This document shows positions 1 to 10,006 of a DNA stretch of 64,000 nt, piece by piece. Each line of letters begins with the position of its first letter. Within the stretch, counting starts at the first letter, position 1. The position numbers were made by a program, and so were the translations under genes. Under the pieces are notes generated by a model. It saw only the letters and a program-made list of their open reading frames with translations. It ran no database searches and was not told the DNA's origin. The DNA is from Cellvibrio mixtus subsp. mixtus J3-8. Its GTDB lineage: Bacteria; Pseudomonadota; Gammaproteobacteria; Pseudomonadales; Cellvibrionaceae. The stretch covers positions 186,001-250,000 of the forward strand of contig NZ_ALBT01000032.1 of NCBI RefSeq assembly GCF_000766945.1, given 5' to 3'.

Positions 1-1
1 A

Positions 2-1846
2 AATTTATTTTTCCGCGCAAGTTTTTTGCCCATTCGCGGTTATAAGGGTGATATCGAGCGGGTATTAATCCAGCTGCAGGATTTGTCGCGCGAGAAAAGC
101 GCGCGCGATGCGTTGCAGGAAAGTGAAGCGAGTTACAAAGCATTTATCATGCACAGCTCCGAAGCGATCTGGTGTTATGAAATGCAACCGGCGATCGCAA
201 TTACTAAAGACATAGAAACCCAGTCCCGCCAAATTGCCAATAATGCACGTTTGGTGGAAGCGAATAAAGTCTTGCTCGGAATGCTCGGTGTGGAATCGCT
301 GGATGAGATTCTCGGCATGGGTTTGATCGACAGTGGTTCACGTAATTACGTATTTGATATTGATTTTTTTGTTAAAAATAATTACCAGATGATCGATCAC
401 GATATAGTGCGTGAAGATAGCCGCGGTAAACAATATTTTTTTCAAATTTGTTGTACCGGTATTGTTGAAGATGGTTATTTGAGGAGGGTATGGGGCACAA
501 CTAAAGATATTACCGCACGCAAACGCTACGAAGATAAGTTACGCTACCAATCCCAACATGACTCACTCACATCGCTACCCAATCGCAACAAGCTTTATGT
601 AGATATGGAGGCGTGCTTTGAAAAGCGCAGTGCTGAACAAATCAGTGCATTGTTGTTAATCGATCTGGATCGTTTTAAAGAAATTAACGATACACTGGGG
701 CACAACGTTGGCGATCATTTATTAAAATTAATTGGTCCGCGGTTGGCTAATGAAATGTCGGAAGTTCCAGGCACTGTAGCACGCCTGGGGGGCGATGAGT
801 TTGCGGTGTTTTTGCCGCGCATCCGGAGTACTCACCAGGCAGTTGTTTTTGGACACCGGTTATTGGATGCGTTGTCTCAGGAGTTTGATCTGGATGGATT
901 TACAACGCAAGTAAGTGCGAGTATCGGCATTGCAATTAGCCCGCAACAAGCCCAGGATCATCATGAATTGATGCGCTATGCCGACATCGCTATGTACTAT
1001 GCAAAAAGCCAGATGCTTGGTTTGTCTATTTATAGTGCTGAGTATGATCCCCATTCAACCAAGCGTTTGGCGATCGTTAGTGAGTTGGGGCGTGCAATTC
1101 GCGAAAACCAATTGTGTTTGTATTATCAACCGAAAGTGCTGCTGAATGAAAAACGATGTTACGGTTTTGAAGCGCTCATTCGCTGGATACATCCTGAATT
1201 AGGTTTTGTCCCCCCTAATGATTTTATTCCAATCGCCGAATTAACCAGTGTCATTCATCAATTAACCGCGTGGGTTTTGGAGCGTGCGATTGAACAATGC
1301 CGGCGCTGGCAAGATCAGGGTATGGCGCTGAGTGTTGCGGTGAATTTATCTGCGCGCAATTTAATGGACGACAATATTCCCAAGTTGGTGGATCGTTTAT
1401 TAAAAAAATATCAGTTGCAACCAACGCGATTGGAATTGGAAATTACCGAAAGCTCCATCATGACTGACCCCACGCGCGCATTGCGCAATCTGGATGCCTT
1501 GCATGCATTGGGGGTGCATTTGGCCATTGATGATTTTGGTACCGGTTATTCATCACTGGCTTATCTTAAACGTTTGCCAGTGCAAACATTAAAAATCGAT
1601 AATTCATTCGTGCGTAATATGATGGATGATTTGCAAGATGAGTTGATTGTCAATTCAACAATCCATCTTGCGCACAACATGGGGTTAACCGTTGTGGCTG
1701 AGGGCGTAGAAAATGAAGCATTGTTAACGCGCCTCACCGAAATGGGATGTGATGAAGCGCAAGGGTATTTTATCGGGCGACCAATGGCGGTCGTAAATAC
1801 GGATGAGTGGATTGTTGAATCTGGCTGGATTAAACAGCCGCAGTAA
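2..1846 (+). CDS. PAS-GGDEF-EAL cyclic-di-GMP signalling protein (5' end outside window)
   Basis: The reading frame is open to the left edge, so the true start is upstream; the first in-window start-like codon (TTG at 26) is probably internal. A PAS/PAC sensor region ends near residue 165 (counted from 26). A GGDEF diguanylate cyclase domain follows with an intact GGDEF motif near residue 255, then an EAL phosphodiesterase domain with EAL near 381, NLSARN, EITES, DDFGTG, LKID and EGVE motifs. All the catalytic residues I can check are present, so both making and breaking c-di-GMP is possible; in such fusions one activity usually dominates. No transmembrane segment is seen in the visible part. 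It converges on bepA, ending 32 nt from it. Confidence 0.93.
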   Translation, partial: NLFFRASFLPIRGYKGDIERVLIQLQDLSREKSARDALQESEASYKAFIMHSSEAIWCYEMQPAIAITKDIETQSRQIANNARLVEANKVLLGMLGVESLDEILGMGLIDSGSRNYVFDIDFFVKNNYQMIDHDIVREDSRGKQYFFQICCTGIVEDGYLRRVWGTTKDITARKRYEDKLRYQSQHDSLTSLPNRNKLYVDMEACFEKRSAEQISALLLIDLDRFKEINDTLGHNVGDHLLKLIGPRLANEMSEVPGTVARLGGDEFAVFLPRIRSTHQAVVFGHRLLDALSQEFDLDGFTTQVSASIGIAISPQQAQDHHELMRYADIAMYYAKSQMLGLSIYSAEYDPHSTKRLAIVSELGRAIRENQLCLYYQPKVLLNEKRCYGFEALIRWIHPELGFVPPNDFIPIAELTSVIHQLTAWVLERAIEQCRRWQDQGMALSVAVNLSARNLMDDNIPKLVDRLLKKYQLQPTRLELEITESSIMTDPTRALRNLDALHALGVHLAIDDFGTGYSSLAYLKRLPVQTLKIDNSFVRNMMDDLQDELIVNSTIHLAHNMGLTVVAEGVENEALLTRLTEMGCDEAQGYFIGRPMAVVNTDEWIVESGWIKQPQ

Positions 1847-1878
1847 TTTGCGCTACGGCTATCGAAAGTATTGGATCC

Positions 1879-3381
1879 TTAAAAACCATTATTCTGTAAT
1901 TGCGCTTCTACGTATTTGAGGCGCTCTTCAATAAGTGCGGTGCGATAAGCGTTATCTTTGGTTAATTTCAACGCGTTGCGCAACTGGATCTGGGCGCGGT
2001 CATAAACACCGTTCAAAATAAAATATTCAGCACGCGCTTCATGCACTCCTAAAATATTGCCGGCCAATCCATTGACTTCCGCTAATAAATACCACACGTA
2101 GTCATCGTTGCTGCGCTTGCGCGAATAAAGATCCAGGATTTCAGCGCATTGTTTATAAAGTCCCGCTTTCATTAATGCTTCCGCATGGCGAACAATTAAC
2201 GGATAACTGTTGGGGTATTTATTGAGCTGTGCCTCCAGGATTTCCAATGCTGGTTTGTAGCGCTCCGCGGCGATTTCGATATCGGCCCGCATGATTTGGT
2301 AGGTCACTCGATCCGGGTCTTTTTCAAGCAGCGGCGCTAATGCCTCTCGCGCGGGGCCGAATTGACTGGACTTGGTTAATGCCAACACCCAGCCGTAGCG
2401 ACTCGCGTCGGGAGAAAGGCTTTCTTTATCCAATTCACTTTTGAACATCCGTGCAGCAGTTTGTGGTGTTTCTTCGGCGTCTACACGCACACGGCTACGC
2501 ATTAGTTGATACTCCAGGTCATCAACAGCAGGTTTGCGTGGGTACTGTTGTGCACGGTTGCGTGCATCGGCAACACGGGTTTCGCTCACCGGGTGAGTCA
2601 GTAGATATTCCGGGGGGCGGCGATTAAGGCGATTAGCGCGTACCATTTCCTCAAACATATCCGCTGCGGCGTGGGGATCAAGCCCTGCTTCTACCATTGT
2701 TTGCATACCAATACGGTCAGCCTCCTGCTCGTTCTGGCGGCTAAAGGCAAGGGACGCCTGTTGTGCCGCAGCCTGGGTACCCATGATTGCCGCAACACCT
2801 GCATCGCTATTACTGTTGGCTGCCAGCACTAAACCGGCCAGCATTCCCGCCAGCATCGGTACCATCATATTCTTTTGCTGCTCAAGGCGGCGGGCATAAT
2901 GGCGTTGACTAAGGTGGCCCATTTCGTGGGCAAGCACCGCGGCTAACTGGTTTTCACTTTTGGCATAGTTCAGCAGGCCGGTATGGACACCAATAATATT
3001 GCCCGGTACCGCAAATGCATTGAGCGTGTTATTTTCGACGACCACCAAATCGATGCGCTTTTCGGTCAGTTGGCTGTACGGGATCAAACGCGTAAACAGT
3101 TGTTCCAGATAATTGATGATTAGCGGGTCCGAGGACGTTGGGACCTGGCTGCGGTAAGCGCGCAACCAACGTTGCCCCAGGATTTTCTCCTGTACCGGTG
3201 AAATGGTGATTGAACTGCTATCGCCCAGGTCTGGTAAATCTACATCGGCGTGGCTTGCCGGCGTAAAGGCCAATCCGCAGAGAACCATCAAGGCAACCCC
3301 TATGGGCTGCAATATTTGCCGGCACCGTGATTGAAATGAGCAATAAAAAGGGAGCAAAGAGCGATTCACTAGCCTGGACAC
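1879..3381 (-). CDS. bepA: M48 family periplasmic metalloprotease/chaperone with TPR repeats, BepA-like
   Basis: 500 residues, the usual BepA (YfgC) length. An N-terminal hydrophobic stretch (about 28-46) ending near SHA looks like a signal peptide with a rather long n-region, so a start a few codons inside is possible. The zinc motif HEMGH is at 152-156 and the third-ligand region QEADRIG near 219-225. The C-terminal third is alpha-helical with TPR character. In the known family, BepA works in the periplasm with the BAM complex on LptD maturation and degrades stalled outer-membrane proteins. It is transcribed divergently from the TusA-like gene with about 195 nt between them. Confidence 0.93.
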   Translation of the reverse strand: MSRLVNRSLLPFYCSFQSRCRQILQPIGVALMVLCGLAFTPASHADVDLPDLGDSSSITISPVQEKILGQRWLRAYRSQVPTSSDPLIINYLEQLFTRLIPYSQLTEKRIDLVVVENNTLNAFAVPGNIIGVHTGLLNYAKSENQLAAVLAHEMGHLSQRHYARRLEQQKNMMVPMLAGMLAGLVLAANSNSDAGVAAIMGTQAAAQQASLAFSRQNEQEADRIGMQTMVEAGLDPHAAADMFEEMVRANRLNRRPPEYLLTHPVSETRVADARNRAQQYPRKPAVDDLEYQLMRSRVRVDAEETPQTAARMFKSELDKESLSPDASRYGWVLALTKSSQFGPAREALAPLLEKDPDRVTYQIMRADIEIAAERYKPALEILEAQLNKYPNSYPLIVRHAEALMKAGLYKQCAEILDLYSRKRSNDDYVWYLLAEVNGLAGNILGVHEARAEYFILNGVYDRAQIQLRNALKLTKDNAYRTALIEERLKYVEAQLQNNGF

Positions 3382-3575
3382 GGAAGGGCGGACTCCTGAG
3401 TATGACTGGCCTACAAGGGATAGGGCACAAAAAATTCGGCATAACTCTAGCCTTTTTGACGCGTAAAGACTAGGTTAGCAACCTTTTGAGACCTTTTTCC
3501 GTCACGCTGGTTCGCTGGTTGGCACAAAAAGTCTGGTTTATTCCGCGAATCAGAGCGGCGCGCAGGTGAAAGACT

Positions 3576-3860
3576 ATGACTGACAGGGTGATTGACTGTT
3601 TTACCCATCCGGTTACCGCGGAAGTTAATGCTTATGGGTTGCGCTGCCCGTTGCCCCTCTTGAAAGCCAAGCAGGCATTAAGGGATCTGGCTGTTGGTGA
3701 AGTGCTGCGGGTGTTGGCGACTGATGCTGGTTCGGTGCGGGATTTTCAAGCCTTTGCCAACATTAGCGGACATGAACTGATTGGTTATATCGAGCGAGAC
3801 GGTGCCTTTTGTTATTTGTTGAAAAAGGCCAATTCTGCAAATTCCGCTACTGGTAAATAA
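3576..3860 (+). CDS. TusA/SirA-family sulfur carrier protein
   Basis: 94 residues with the TusA-fold signature: a conserved YGLRCPLPLLK segment with the sulfur-accepting cysteine at residue 24, followed by the usual GEVLRVLATD strand and DFQAFA helix. TusA-like proteins relay persulfide sulfur, in tRNA thiolation or other sulfur-transfer reactions. It is longer at both ends than E. coli TusA and may be a YedF/TusA variant, so I give no symbol. An AGGTG-type ribosome site lies just upstream. It precedes the M16 protease gene by 44 nt and may be cotranscribed with it. Confidence 0.88.
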   Translation: MTDRVIDCFTHPVTAEVNAYGLRCPLPLLKAKQALRDLAVGEVLRVLATDAGSVRDFQAFANISGHELIGYIERDGAFCYLLKKANSANSATGK

Positions 3861-3904
3861 TCATCGCTGCAGTTGCAGATTATTGATGTGTAAGTGAGTG
3901 TGTT

Positions 3905-6817
3905 ATGGCAAAAGTGTGTAGCAAACAGCGCGGTGCGATTTCTTCTGCAATTTATGCAGCGTGCATTTGTTTGTTAACTCTACCGCTGGCAAGTGTTGCG
4001 CTTGAGCCGACAGAAATTACGGACCAGCAAAAATCGATCGCGCTGAAAAAAAGTGAAAACGACAAACGTGAATATCGTTATCTGGTATTGGAAAACCAGC
4101 TGCGTGTCTTACTTATTTCTGATCCCGCTACTGAAAAATCTGCTGCCGCGCTCGATGTAAATATTGGTGCTAACCAAAATCCTCGCGATCGTGAAGGATT
4201 GGCGCACTTTCTGGAGCACATGTTATTTCTGGGTACCGAAAAATATCCGCATGCCGGTGAGTACCAGGAATTTATTGCGCGCCACGGGGGTAGTTATAAC
4301 GCCTACACTGCAGCAGAAAATACCAATTACTTTTTTGATATCGATAATAGCCAGCTTGAGCCGGCACTGGATCGTTTCTCCCAATTTTTTGTCGCCCCTT
4401 TATTTTCTCCTGAATATGTAGAGCGTGAGCGCAAAGCGGTTCATTCAGAGTATCTAGCCAAATTAAAAGATGATGGTCGCCGCGAGTGGGATATTTATCG
4501 CGAGTTGATGAACCCTGAACATCCCGGTGCAAAATTTTCGGTAGGTAATTTAACTACCCTGGCAGATCGCGAAGGTCATTCGGTGCGCGATGATATGCTT
4601 GCTTTTTATGAGCAGCATTATTCATCCCATTTAATGAATCTGGTGGTGTTAGGGCGTGAGCCCCTGGATGTGCTGGAAAAGATGGTTCGTCCACGCTTTG
4701 TGAATGTACCGCAACGAGACACTAATATTTCTGCAAAATACCCTTCATTATTTAATGCAGATACCTTGCCTGCCAGTTTGGAAATAAAGCCTGAAAAAGA
4801 ACTCCGCAATTTAAGTTTTTCATTTCCGATTCCCAACCCTGATGATTTTTATCAAACCAAACCCTTTAGTTATATTGCTCATTTATTAGGGCATGAGGGC
4901 AGCGGTAGCTTGTTGTCGTTATTAAAACGATTGGGCTGGGCTGATGCGGTCTACGCTAACACCACACTGGAAAATCGTAGCGATGCGCTCTTTCAGGTGA
5001 ATATCCAGCTCACTCCCCAAGGGGTTCGTGCACGCGATCAAATTACATCGCTGGTGTTTTATTGCATTGAACAATTACGTGAACGGGGTGCTTCGAGTTG
5101 GCGTTATAACGAATTTCAGGTAATGGCTGACCTGGATTTCCGTTTCCAGGAAAAGCGCCCACCGATGGAGACCGTTAGCGAGCTGGCTCAGTCCATGAGT
5201 ATCTACAAGCCACAAGATATCCTCAGTGGAAATTTGCTGTATGCTGACTATGACGAAAAACTTATCCAGAAAAGTTTGTCTTTTTTAACCAGCGATAATG
5301 TTCTGGTTACACTCACTGCACCAGAAGTTAATGCATATCGGATTTCCAGGCTCTATTCTGCGCCTTACAGTTTGCGTGCAGGTATTTCCGAATTGATGGA
5401 ATTAAAACCTGCGGTGCGCCAGGAGCTGTCATTGCCGGATAAAAACCTGTTTATCCCCAAGCGGCTTACCGTTAAAACCGGTTCCATGCTGGAGCAGCAG
5501 GGCGCAGTGATTAATCGTAAACCGGAGTTAATTGTAAATAACAAAAATACCCGGGTGTGGTACACGCAGGATCGGGAATTTATCCAGCCGCGGGCCACTA
5601 TTAATTTGCGTGTTAAATCCCCGTTGGTTGCTGCTAATGCCGCTGGTGCGGTGAGAGAGCAATTATTTATCGCGCTAGTTAACGATCAGCTCGGTGAGTT
5701 TGTTTATCCTGCTCGTTTAGCGGGTATTGAGTTGTCTATTGAAGCTAATACACGTGGGTTTGATATTAAAATTTTTGGTTATTCCGGCCGCCAGGGATTG
5801 CTTATAAACAAGGTTATGGAGGCGATAAGGAGCGGTAAATTCACCCAGGAGCGCTTTGCGTTGTTAAAGGAAAATTTACTGCGAAACTTACGTAATCAAA
5901 ATAAAGATTTGCCATATCAAGTCTTGGCAAAGCAAATCCCTGTTTTGCAGATGACACCGGCATGGAGTAATGCGCAATTAATTACTGCACTTGAATCTAC
6001 TACTTTTGAGCAACTTAGCCAATTTGCCGGCAGGCATTTAATTGATGCGCGTCTTGACGCATTTTTTTATGGTAATTATTTTCGCGCAGAAGCATTGAAG
6101 TTGGCCGTGCTGGCGGAGCATGAACTGCTGAATCGACAAGCTGTGCGCGAATTGCCCGAACAAAAAATATTGATGTTGCCCCAATCGTCCGACAAGCCCT
6201 GGTTGTATGTTCATAATTTAGAACATTCAGATAGCATTGTGGAGTTATTGATACAAAACAATTCCAATTCTGTGGATGATAATGCGCATATGTTGTTAGT
6301 AAGGCAGCTATTACAACCGGCATTTTATTATCAACTGCGTACGCAAAAACAATTGGGCTACATTGTTGCTGCGATTCCTGCTCCCTTATTGGCTGTGGAA
6401 AATACCTTGCTAGTTGTGCAATCGCCTGTTGCCAGTGAGGAAGACATTATCAATGAGATCGATCAGTTTCTTGCGGAGAAAATTGAGGGCATTGCGAATT
6501 CAGAAGAATTTTCCATCAATCAACAATCACTGATAAATGAATTGCGAGAGCCAGCGCGCTCATTAAAAGAACAAAGTGACCGCTATTGGAATGCAATCAC
6601 CGTTTATGAAGAGCATTTTTCCCGACGATTGGATTTGGCTGATGCGGTTTCGCGCATTACTCCGGAATCACTCGCTAAATATTATCGAACAATATTTACG
6701 GATAAAAATCGTCGATTATGGTTGAGTTCGCAGAAATTAATTGAACGTGAAAACTTTTTTCTTATCGATGATTTGTTGTCTTACAAACAGCAATTGCAAC
6801 CTTTATCTACCCCCTGA
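3905..6817 (+). CDS. M16 family zinc metalloprotease (insulinase/pitrilysin-like), secreted
   Basis: 970 residues, the size of pitrilysin (protease III). A signal peptide covers about residues 12-33. The inverted zinc motif HFLEH is at 101-105, and the distal glutamate region (ERERKAVHSEY) lies about 75 residues later, as in active M16A enzymes. The remainder shows the expected repeated M16 half-domains. The role is probably periplasmic peptide degradation. No strong Shine-Dalgarno precedes the ATG. It could be called ptrA by homology, but M16 paralogs are common and the orthology is not certain. Confidence 0.92.
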   Translation: MAKVCSKQRGAISSAIYAACICLLTLPLASVALEPTEITDQQKSIALKKSENDKREYRYLVLENQLRVLLISDPATEKSAAALDVNIGANQNPRDREGLAHFLEHMLFLGTEKYPHAGEYQEFIARHGGSYNAYTAAENTNYFFDIDNSQLEPALDRFSQFFVAPLFSPEYVERERKAVHSEYLAKLKDDGRREWDIYRELMNPEHPGAKFSVGNLTTLADREGHSVRDDMLAFYEQHYSSHLMNLVVLGREPLDVLEKMVRPRFVNVPQRDTNISAKYPSLFNADTLPASLEIKPEKELRNLSFSFPIPNPDDFYQTKPFSYIAHLLGHEGSGSLLSLLKRLGWADAVYANTTLENRSDALFQVNIQLTPQGVRARDQITSLVFYCIEQLRERGASSWRYNEFQVMADLDFRFQEKRPPMETVSELAQSMSIYKPQDILSGNLLYADYDEKLIQKSLSFLTSDNVLVTLTAPEVNAYRISRLYSAPYSLRAGISELMELKPAVRQELSLPDKNLFIPKRLTVKTGSMLEQQGAVINRKPELIVNNKNTRVWYTQDREFIQPRATINLRVKSPLVAANAAGAVREQLFIALVNDQLGEFVYPARLAGIELSIEANTRGFDIKIFGYSGRQGLLINKVMEAIRSGKFTQERFALLKENLLRNLRNQNKDLPYQVLAKQIPVLQMTPAWSNAQLITALESTTFEQLSQFAGRHLIDARLDAFFYGNYFRAEALKLAVLAEHELLNRQAVRELPEQKILMLPQSSDKPWLYVHNLEHSDSIVELLIQNNSNSVDDNAHMLLVRQLLQPAFYYQLRTQKQLGYIVAAIPAPLLAVENTLLVVQSPVASEEDIINEIDQFLAEKIEGIANSEEFSINQQSLINELREPARSLKEQSDRYWNAITVYEEHFSRRLDLADAVSRITPESLAKYYRTIFTDKNRRLWLSSQKLIERENFFLIDDLLSYKQQLQPLSTP

Positions 6818-7260
6818 TTTTTTGCGAATTGTTTAACGATTAATCGCATGATTCAAAGTAATGCCTCTATTTGCTTTTTTGTGGTGCATGCTGCGCAAAA
6901 ATTATCAAAATTTTTACTGATTTCTGCTTGGTGAATCGGAAATATTTGGGTAATAATGCCAGCCCTGTTGCAAACCCGATTTTTTAATAGCGTTGTTGTA
7001 TTTAAAGCGCGATGGATAGTTAACAGTGCACCAAAGCTGTGCCCCTCAAAAGTGTTACCGTATGGGCTAGGGCTGGTAAAAAATTCCCACTTATGCAAGA
7101 ATTCGGGGATTTTTGACACAAGAAAAAGGGATATTCCTCCTGTAACTCCATGAAAAAACTGCACATTTGTGCAAATTTTGTGCGAAGCCCAGATCCAAAT
7201 TCCTATATAGATACTACTGCTACATGATGTGCGTATTTGCGCATAGCTGAGGAGATTTGA
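6818..7260 (+). promoter_or_regulatory. Gene-free leader region of aceE
   Basis: 443 nt between the protease and aceE. It is AT-rich and contains no convincing coding sequence: an antisense reading frame of about 100 codons lacks a ribosome site and resembles no family I know. It presumably holds the aceEF promoter. A PdhR-type operator (AATTGGT-ACCAATT pattern) is not evident. A GAGGAG ribosome site lies just before the aceE ATG. Confidence 0.5.
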
Positions 7261-9912
7261 ATGCTACAAGATATTGATGCCATTGAAACAAAAGAGTGGC
7301 TGGACGCCCTGAAATCAGTTGTCCGTCATGCCGGTAAAGACCGTGCTGCGGAGCTGCTGAAATCGCTGTCCGAGTCCGCCGTTAACCATGGCATTGAACA
7401 GCCTTCCTCTATACAAACTCCCTATCGCAATACCATTCCTGTAGAAAAAGAAATCAAGTTTCCAGGCGATGCCAAGCTGGAGCGCAAAATTCGTTCAATT
7501 ATCCGTTGGAATGCCATGGCGATGGTCATGAAAGCCAATGATAATGATGAAGGTCTGGGGGGGCACATTGCATCCTTTGCCTCATCGGCCACCTTATATG
7601 ATGTAGGTTTCAACCACTTTTTCCGCGGCAACGACGGCGACACCCCCGGCGACCTGATTTATTTCCAGGGGCATGTATCCCCAGGTATGTATGCCCGTTC
7701 ATTTGTGGAGGGGCGTCTTAGCGAATCCCATTTGGATAATTTCCGTCGCGAAGTCAATGGCGGTGGCCTTTCTTCTTATCCGCACCCATGGCTGATGCCT
7801 GATTACTGGCAATTCCCGACGGTATCCATGGGCTTGGGGCCAATCAAATCTATCTATCAAGCGCGTTTTAACCGTTATATGGAAGCGCGTGGTCTAATCC
7901 CCAAAACTGACCGTAAAGTCTGGGCATTCCTGGGTGACGGTGAGTGTGACGAACCGGAAAGCCTGGGTGCTATTTCCCTTGCTACCCGCGAGAAGCTGGA
8001 TAACCTGATTTTTGTGATCAACTGTAACTTGCAGCGCCTGGATGGTCCGGTGCGCGGCAACAGCAAAATTGTGCAAGAACTTGAAGGTGTATTCCGCGGT
8101 GCTGGCTGGAACGTTATTAAAGTTCTGTGGGGCCGCGGCTGGGATGACCTGCTTGCCAAAGACAAAACCGGCCTGTTGCAAAAGCGCATGGACGAAGTTG
8201 TCGATGGTGAAATGCAAAACTACAAAGCCAACGGCGGTGCATACACCCGCGAGCATTTCTTTGGCAAATATCCGGAGTTGCTGGAACTGGTCAAGGATTT
8301 GTCGGATGACGACATCATGGGCCTGGCGCGCGGTGGCCATGATTCTCATAAGGTTTACAACGCGTACTATCAAGCCGTAAACACCAAAGGAAGGCCTACC
8401 GTAATTCTTGCCCAGACTGTAAAAGGTTACGGTATGGGTTCATCCGGCGAGGCGATTAACAAAACTCACTCCGCTAAATCCCTGGCGACAGAAGATCTGA
8501 AAAAATTCCGTGATCGTTTTGAGCTGCCGATCAGCGATGAGGACTTGCCCAAGCTTCCGTACTATCGTCCGGCAGAAGACAGCCCTGAAATGCAGTATAT
8601 GAAGGCGCGTCGTCAGGTATTGAAAGGTTTTGTTCCATCGCGTGATCCACGTTTTGATCCATTGCTGGTGCCTGCGCTCGACGCATTTGCGGCGCAGTTG
8701 AAGAGCACTGGCGAGCGTGAAATTTCTACTACGATGAGCTTTGTACGTATTCTGTCTTCGCTGGTAAAAGACAAGAATATCGGCAAGCAAATCGTACCGA
8801 TCGTACCGGACGAAGCGCGTACCTTTGGTATGGAAGGTATGTTTAAAACCGTTGGCATCTATTCATCCGAAGGCCAAAAATACGTTCCTCACGATGCAGG
8901 CCAAATGATGTCTTACCACGAATCTGCTACTGGCCAGATTCTGGAAGAGGGTATCAACGAAGCAGGTTCCATGGCTTCCTGGATTGCTGCAGCAACGGCC
9001 TACAGCAACTACAAAAAGCCGATGATTCCGTTCTACATCTATTACTCCATGTTCGGTTTCCAACGTATTGGTGATTTGGCATGGGCAGCGGGTGATTCAC
9101 AAGCGCGCGGCTTCCTGTTGGGGGCTACAGCTGGCCGTACCACGTTGAATGGCGAAGGTTTGCAGCATCAGGATGGCCACAGCCATGTATTTGCCAACAC
9201 TATTCCGAATTGCCGTTCTTACGATCCGACCTATGCTTACGAGCTGGCGGTCATTATCCAGGACGGCATCAAGCGCATGTATCACGACAATGAAAACGTG
9301 TTCTATTACGTTTCATTGATGAACGAAAACTACCAGCATCCGGATATGCCTGAAGGTTCCCAAGAGGGCATTATCAAAGGTATTTACCAACTGGAAAAAG
9401 GCACGGGTAAAGCCAAGAACCGCGTACAACTGTTGGGTGCTGGTACTATTTTGCGTGAAGTGCGCTTCGCTGCTGAAATCCTGCGCAAAGACTTTGATGT
9501 TGAAGCCGATGTATGGAGTGTTACCAGTGTGAACGAATTGACCCGCGATGGCCAACGCGCCACTCGCTGGAATATGCTGAACCCCACTGCCGCTCAACGC
9601 AAACCTTATATTACCCAGGTATTGGAGGGCGCCGAAGGCCCATTCATTATCTCTACTGACAACCTGAAAACTTACTCCGAGCAACTGCGCGCTTATATTC
9701 CCGGCGATTACACAGTGTTGGGAACGGAAGGTTTTGGTCGCAGTGATACCCGTACCCAATTGCGTCATTTCTTCGAAGTTAACCGTTACTTCGTGGTAAT
9801 TGCTGCACTCAAATCTTTGGCAGACCAGGGCAAGATTAAAGCCGATGTGGTCGCCAAGGCCATCAAGAAGTTTGGTATTGATCCGGAAAAAGCGGATCCA
9901 TTGAGCGTATAA
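7261..9912 (+). CDS. aceE: Pyruvate dehydrogenase E1 component (homodimeric type)
   Basis: 883 residues, typical of the single-chain gammaproteobacterial E1 that decarboxylates pyruvate with thiamine diphosphate and passes the acetyl group to the E2 lipoyl domain. Highly conserved blocks are visible, including the FLGDGECDEPESLGA cofactor-binding region with downstream NCNLQRLDGPVRGN, and QHQDGHSH in the C-terminal half. A GAGGAG ribosome site precedes the ATG. It is followed by aceF after 94 nt that hold a strong hairpin. No E3 (lpd) gene follows within the window. Confidence 0.98.
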   Translation: MLQDIDAIETKEWLDALKSVVRHAGKDRAAELLKSLSESAVNHGIEQPSSIQTPYRNTIPVEKEIKFPGDAKLERKIRSIIRWNAMAMVMKANDNDEGLGGHIASFASSATLYDVGFNHFFRGNDGDTPGDLIYFQGHVSPGMYARSFVEGRLSESHLDNFRREVNGGGLSSYPHPWLMPDYWQFPTVSMGLGPIKSIYQARFNRYMEARGLIPKTDRKVWAFLGDGECDEPESLGAISLATREKLDNLIFVINCNLQRLDGPVRGNSKIVQELEGVFRGAGWNVIKVLWGRGWDDLLAKDKTGLLQKRMDEVVDGEMQNYKANGGAYTREHFFGKYPELLELVKDLSDDDIMGLARGGHDSHKVYNAYYQAVNTKGRPTVILAQTVKGYGMGSSGEAINKTHSAKSLATEDLKKFRDRFELPISDEDLPKLPYYRPAEDSPEMQYMKARRQVLKGFVPSRDPRFDPLLVPALDAFAAQLKSTGEREISTTMSFVRILSSLVKDKNIGKQIVPIVPDEARTFGMEGMFKTVGIYSSEGQKYVPHDAGQMMSYHESATGQILEEGINEAGSMASWIAAATAYSNYKKPMIPFYIYYSMFGFQRIGDLAWAAGDSQARGFLLGATAGRTTLNGEGLQHQDGHSHVFANTIPNCRSYDPTYAYELAVIIQDGIKRMYHDNENVFYYVSLMNENYQHPDMPEGSQEGIIKGIYQLEKGTGKAKNRVQLLGAGTILREVRFAAEILRKDFDVEADVWSVTSVNELTRDGQRATRWNMLNPTAAQRKPYITQVLEGAEGPFIISTDNLKTYSEQLRAYIPGDYTVLGTEGFGRSDTRTQLRHFFEVNRYFVVIAALKSLADQGKIKADVVAKAIKKFGIDPEKADPLSV

Positions 9913-9915
9913 AAC

Positions 9916-9942
9916 CATCGCCCTCTCACAAAGAGGGCGATG
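9916..9942 (+). terminator. Intercistronic hairpin between aceE and aceF
   Basis: Perfect 11-bp inverted repeat CATCGCCCTCT / AGAGGGCGATG around a 5-nt loop, starting 4 nt after the aceE stop. The tail TTGTTTGT is only partly U-rich, so this may be an attenuator, a processing site or an mRNA-stabilising stem that adjusts the E1:E2 ratio rather than a full terminator. Confidence 0.6.
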
Positions 9943-10006
9943 TTGTTTGTATTCTCCAAAACATTTATCAAATGTAGAAATAACCGATTAATGAGGAACT
10001 ACTACA

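Noticed and set aside
6853-7164. 103-codon minus-strand frame upstream of aceE
   Set aside because: No ribosome site, no family resemblance, odd composition, and it lies across the aceE promoter.
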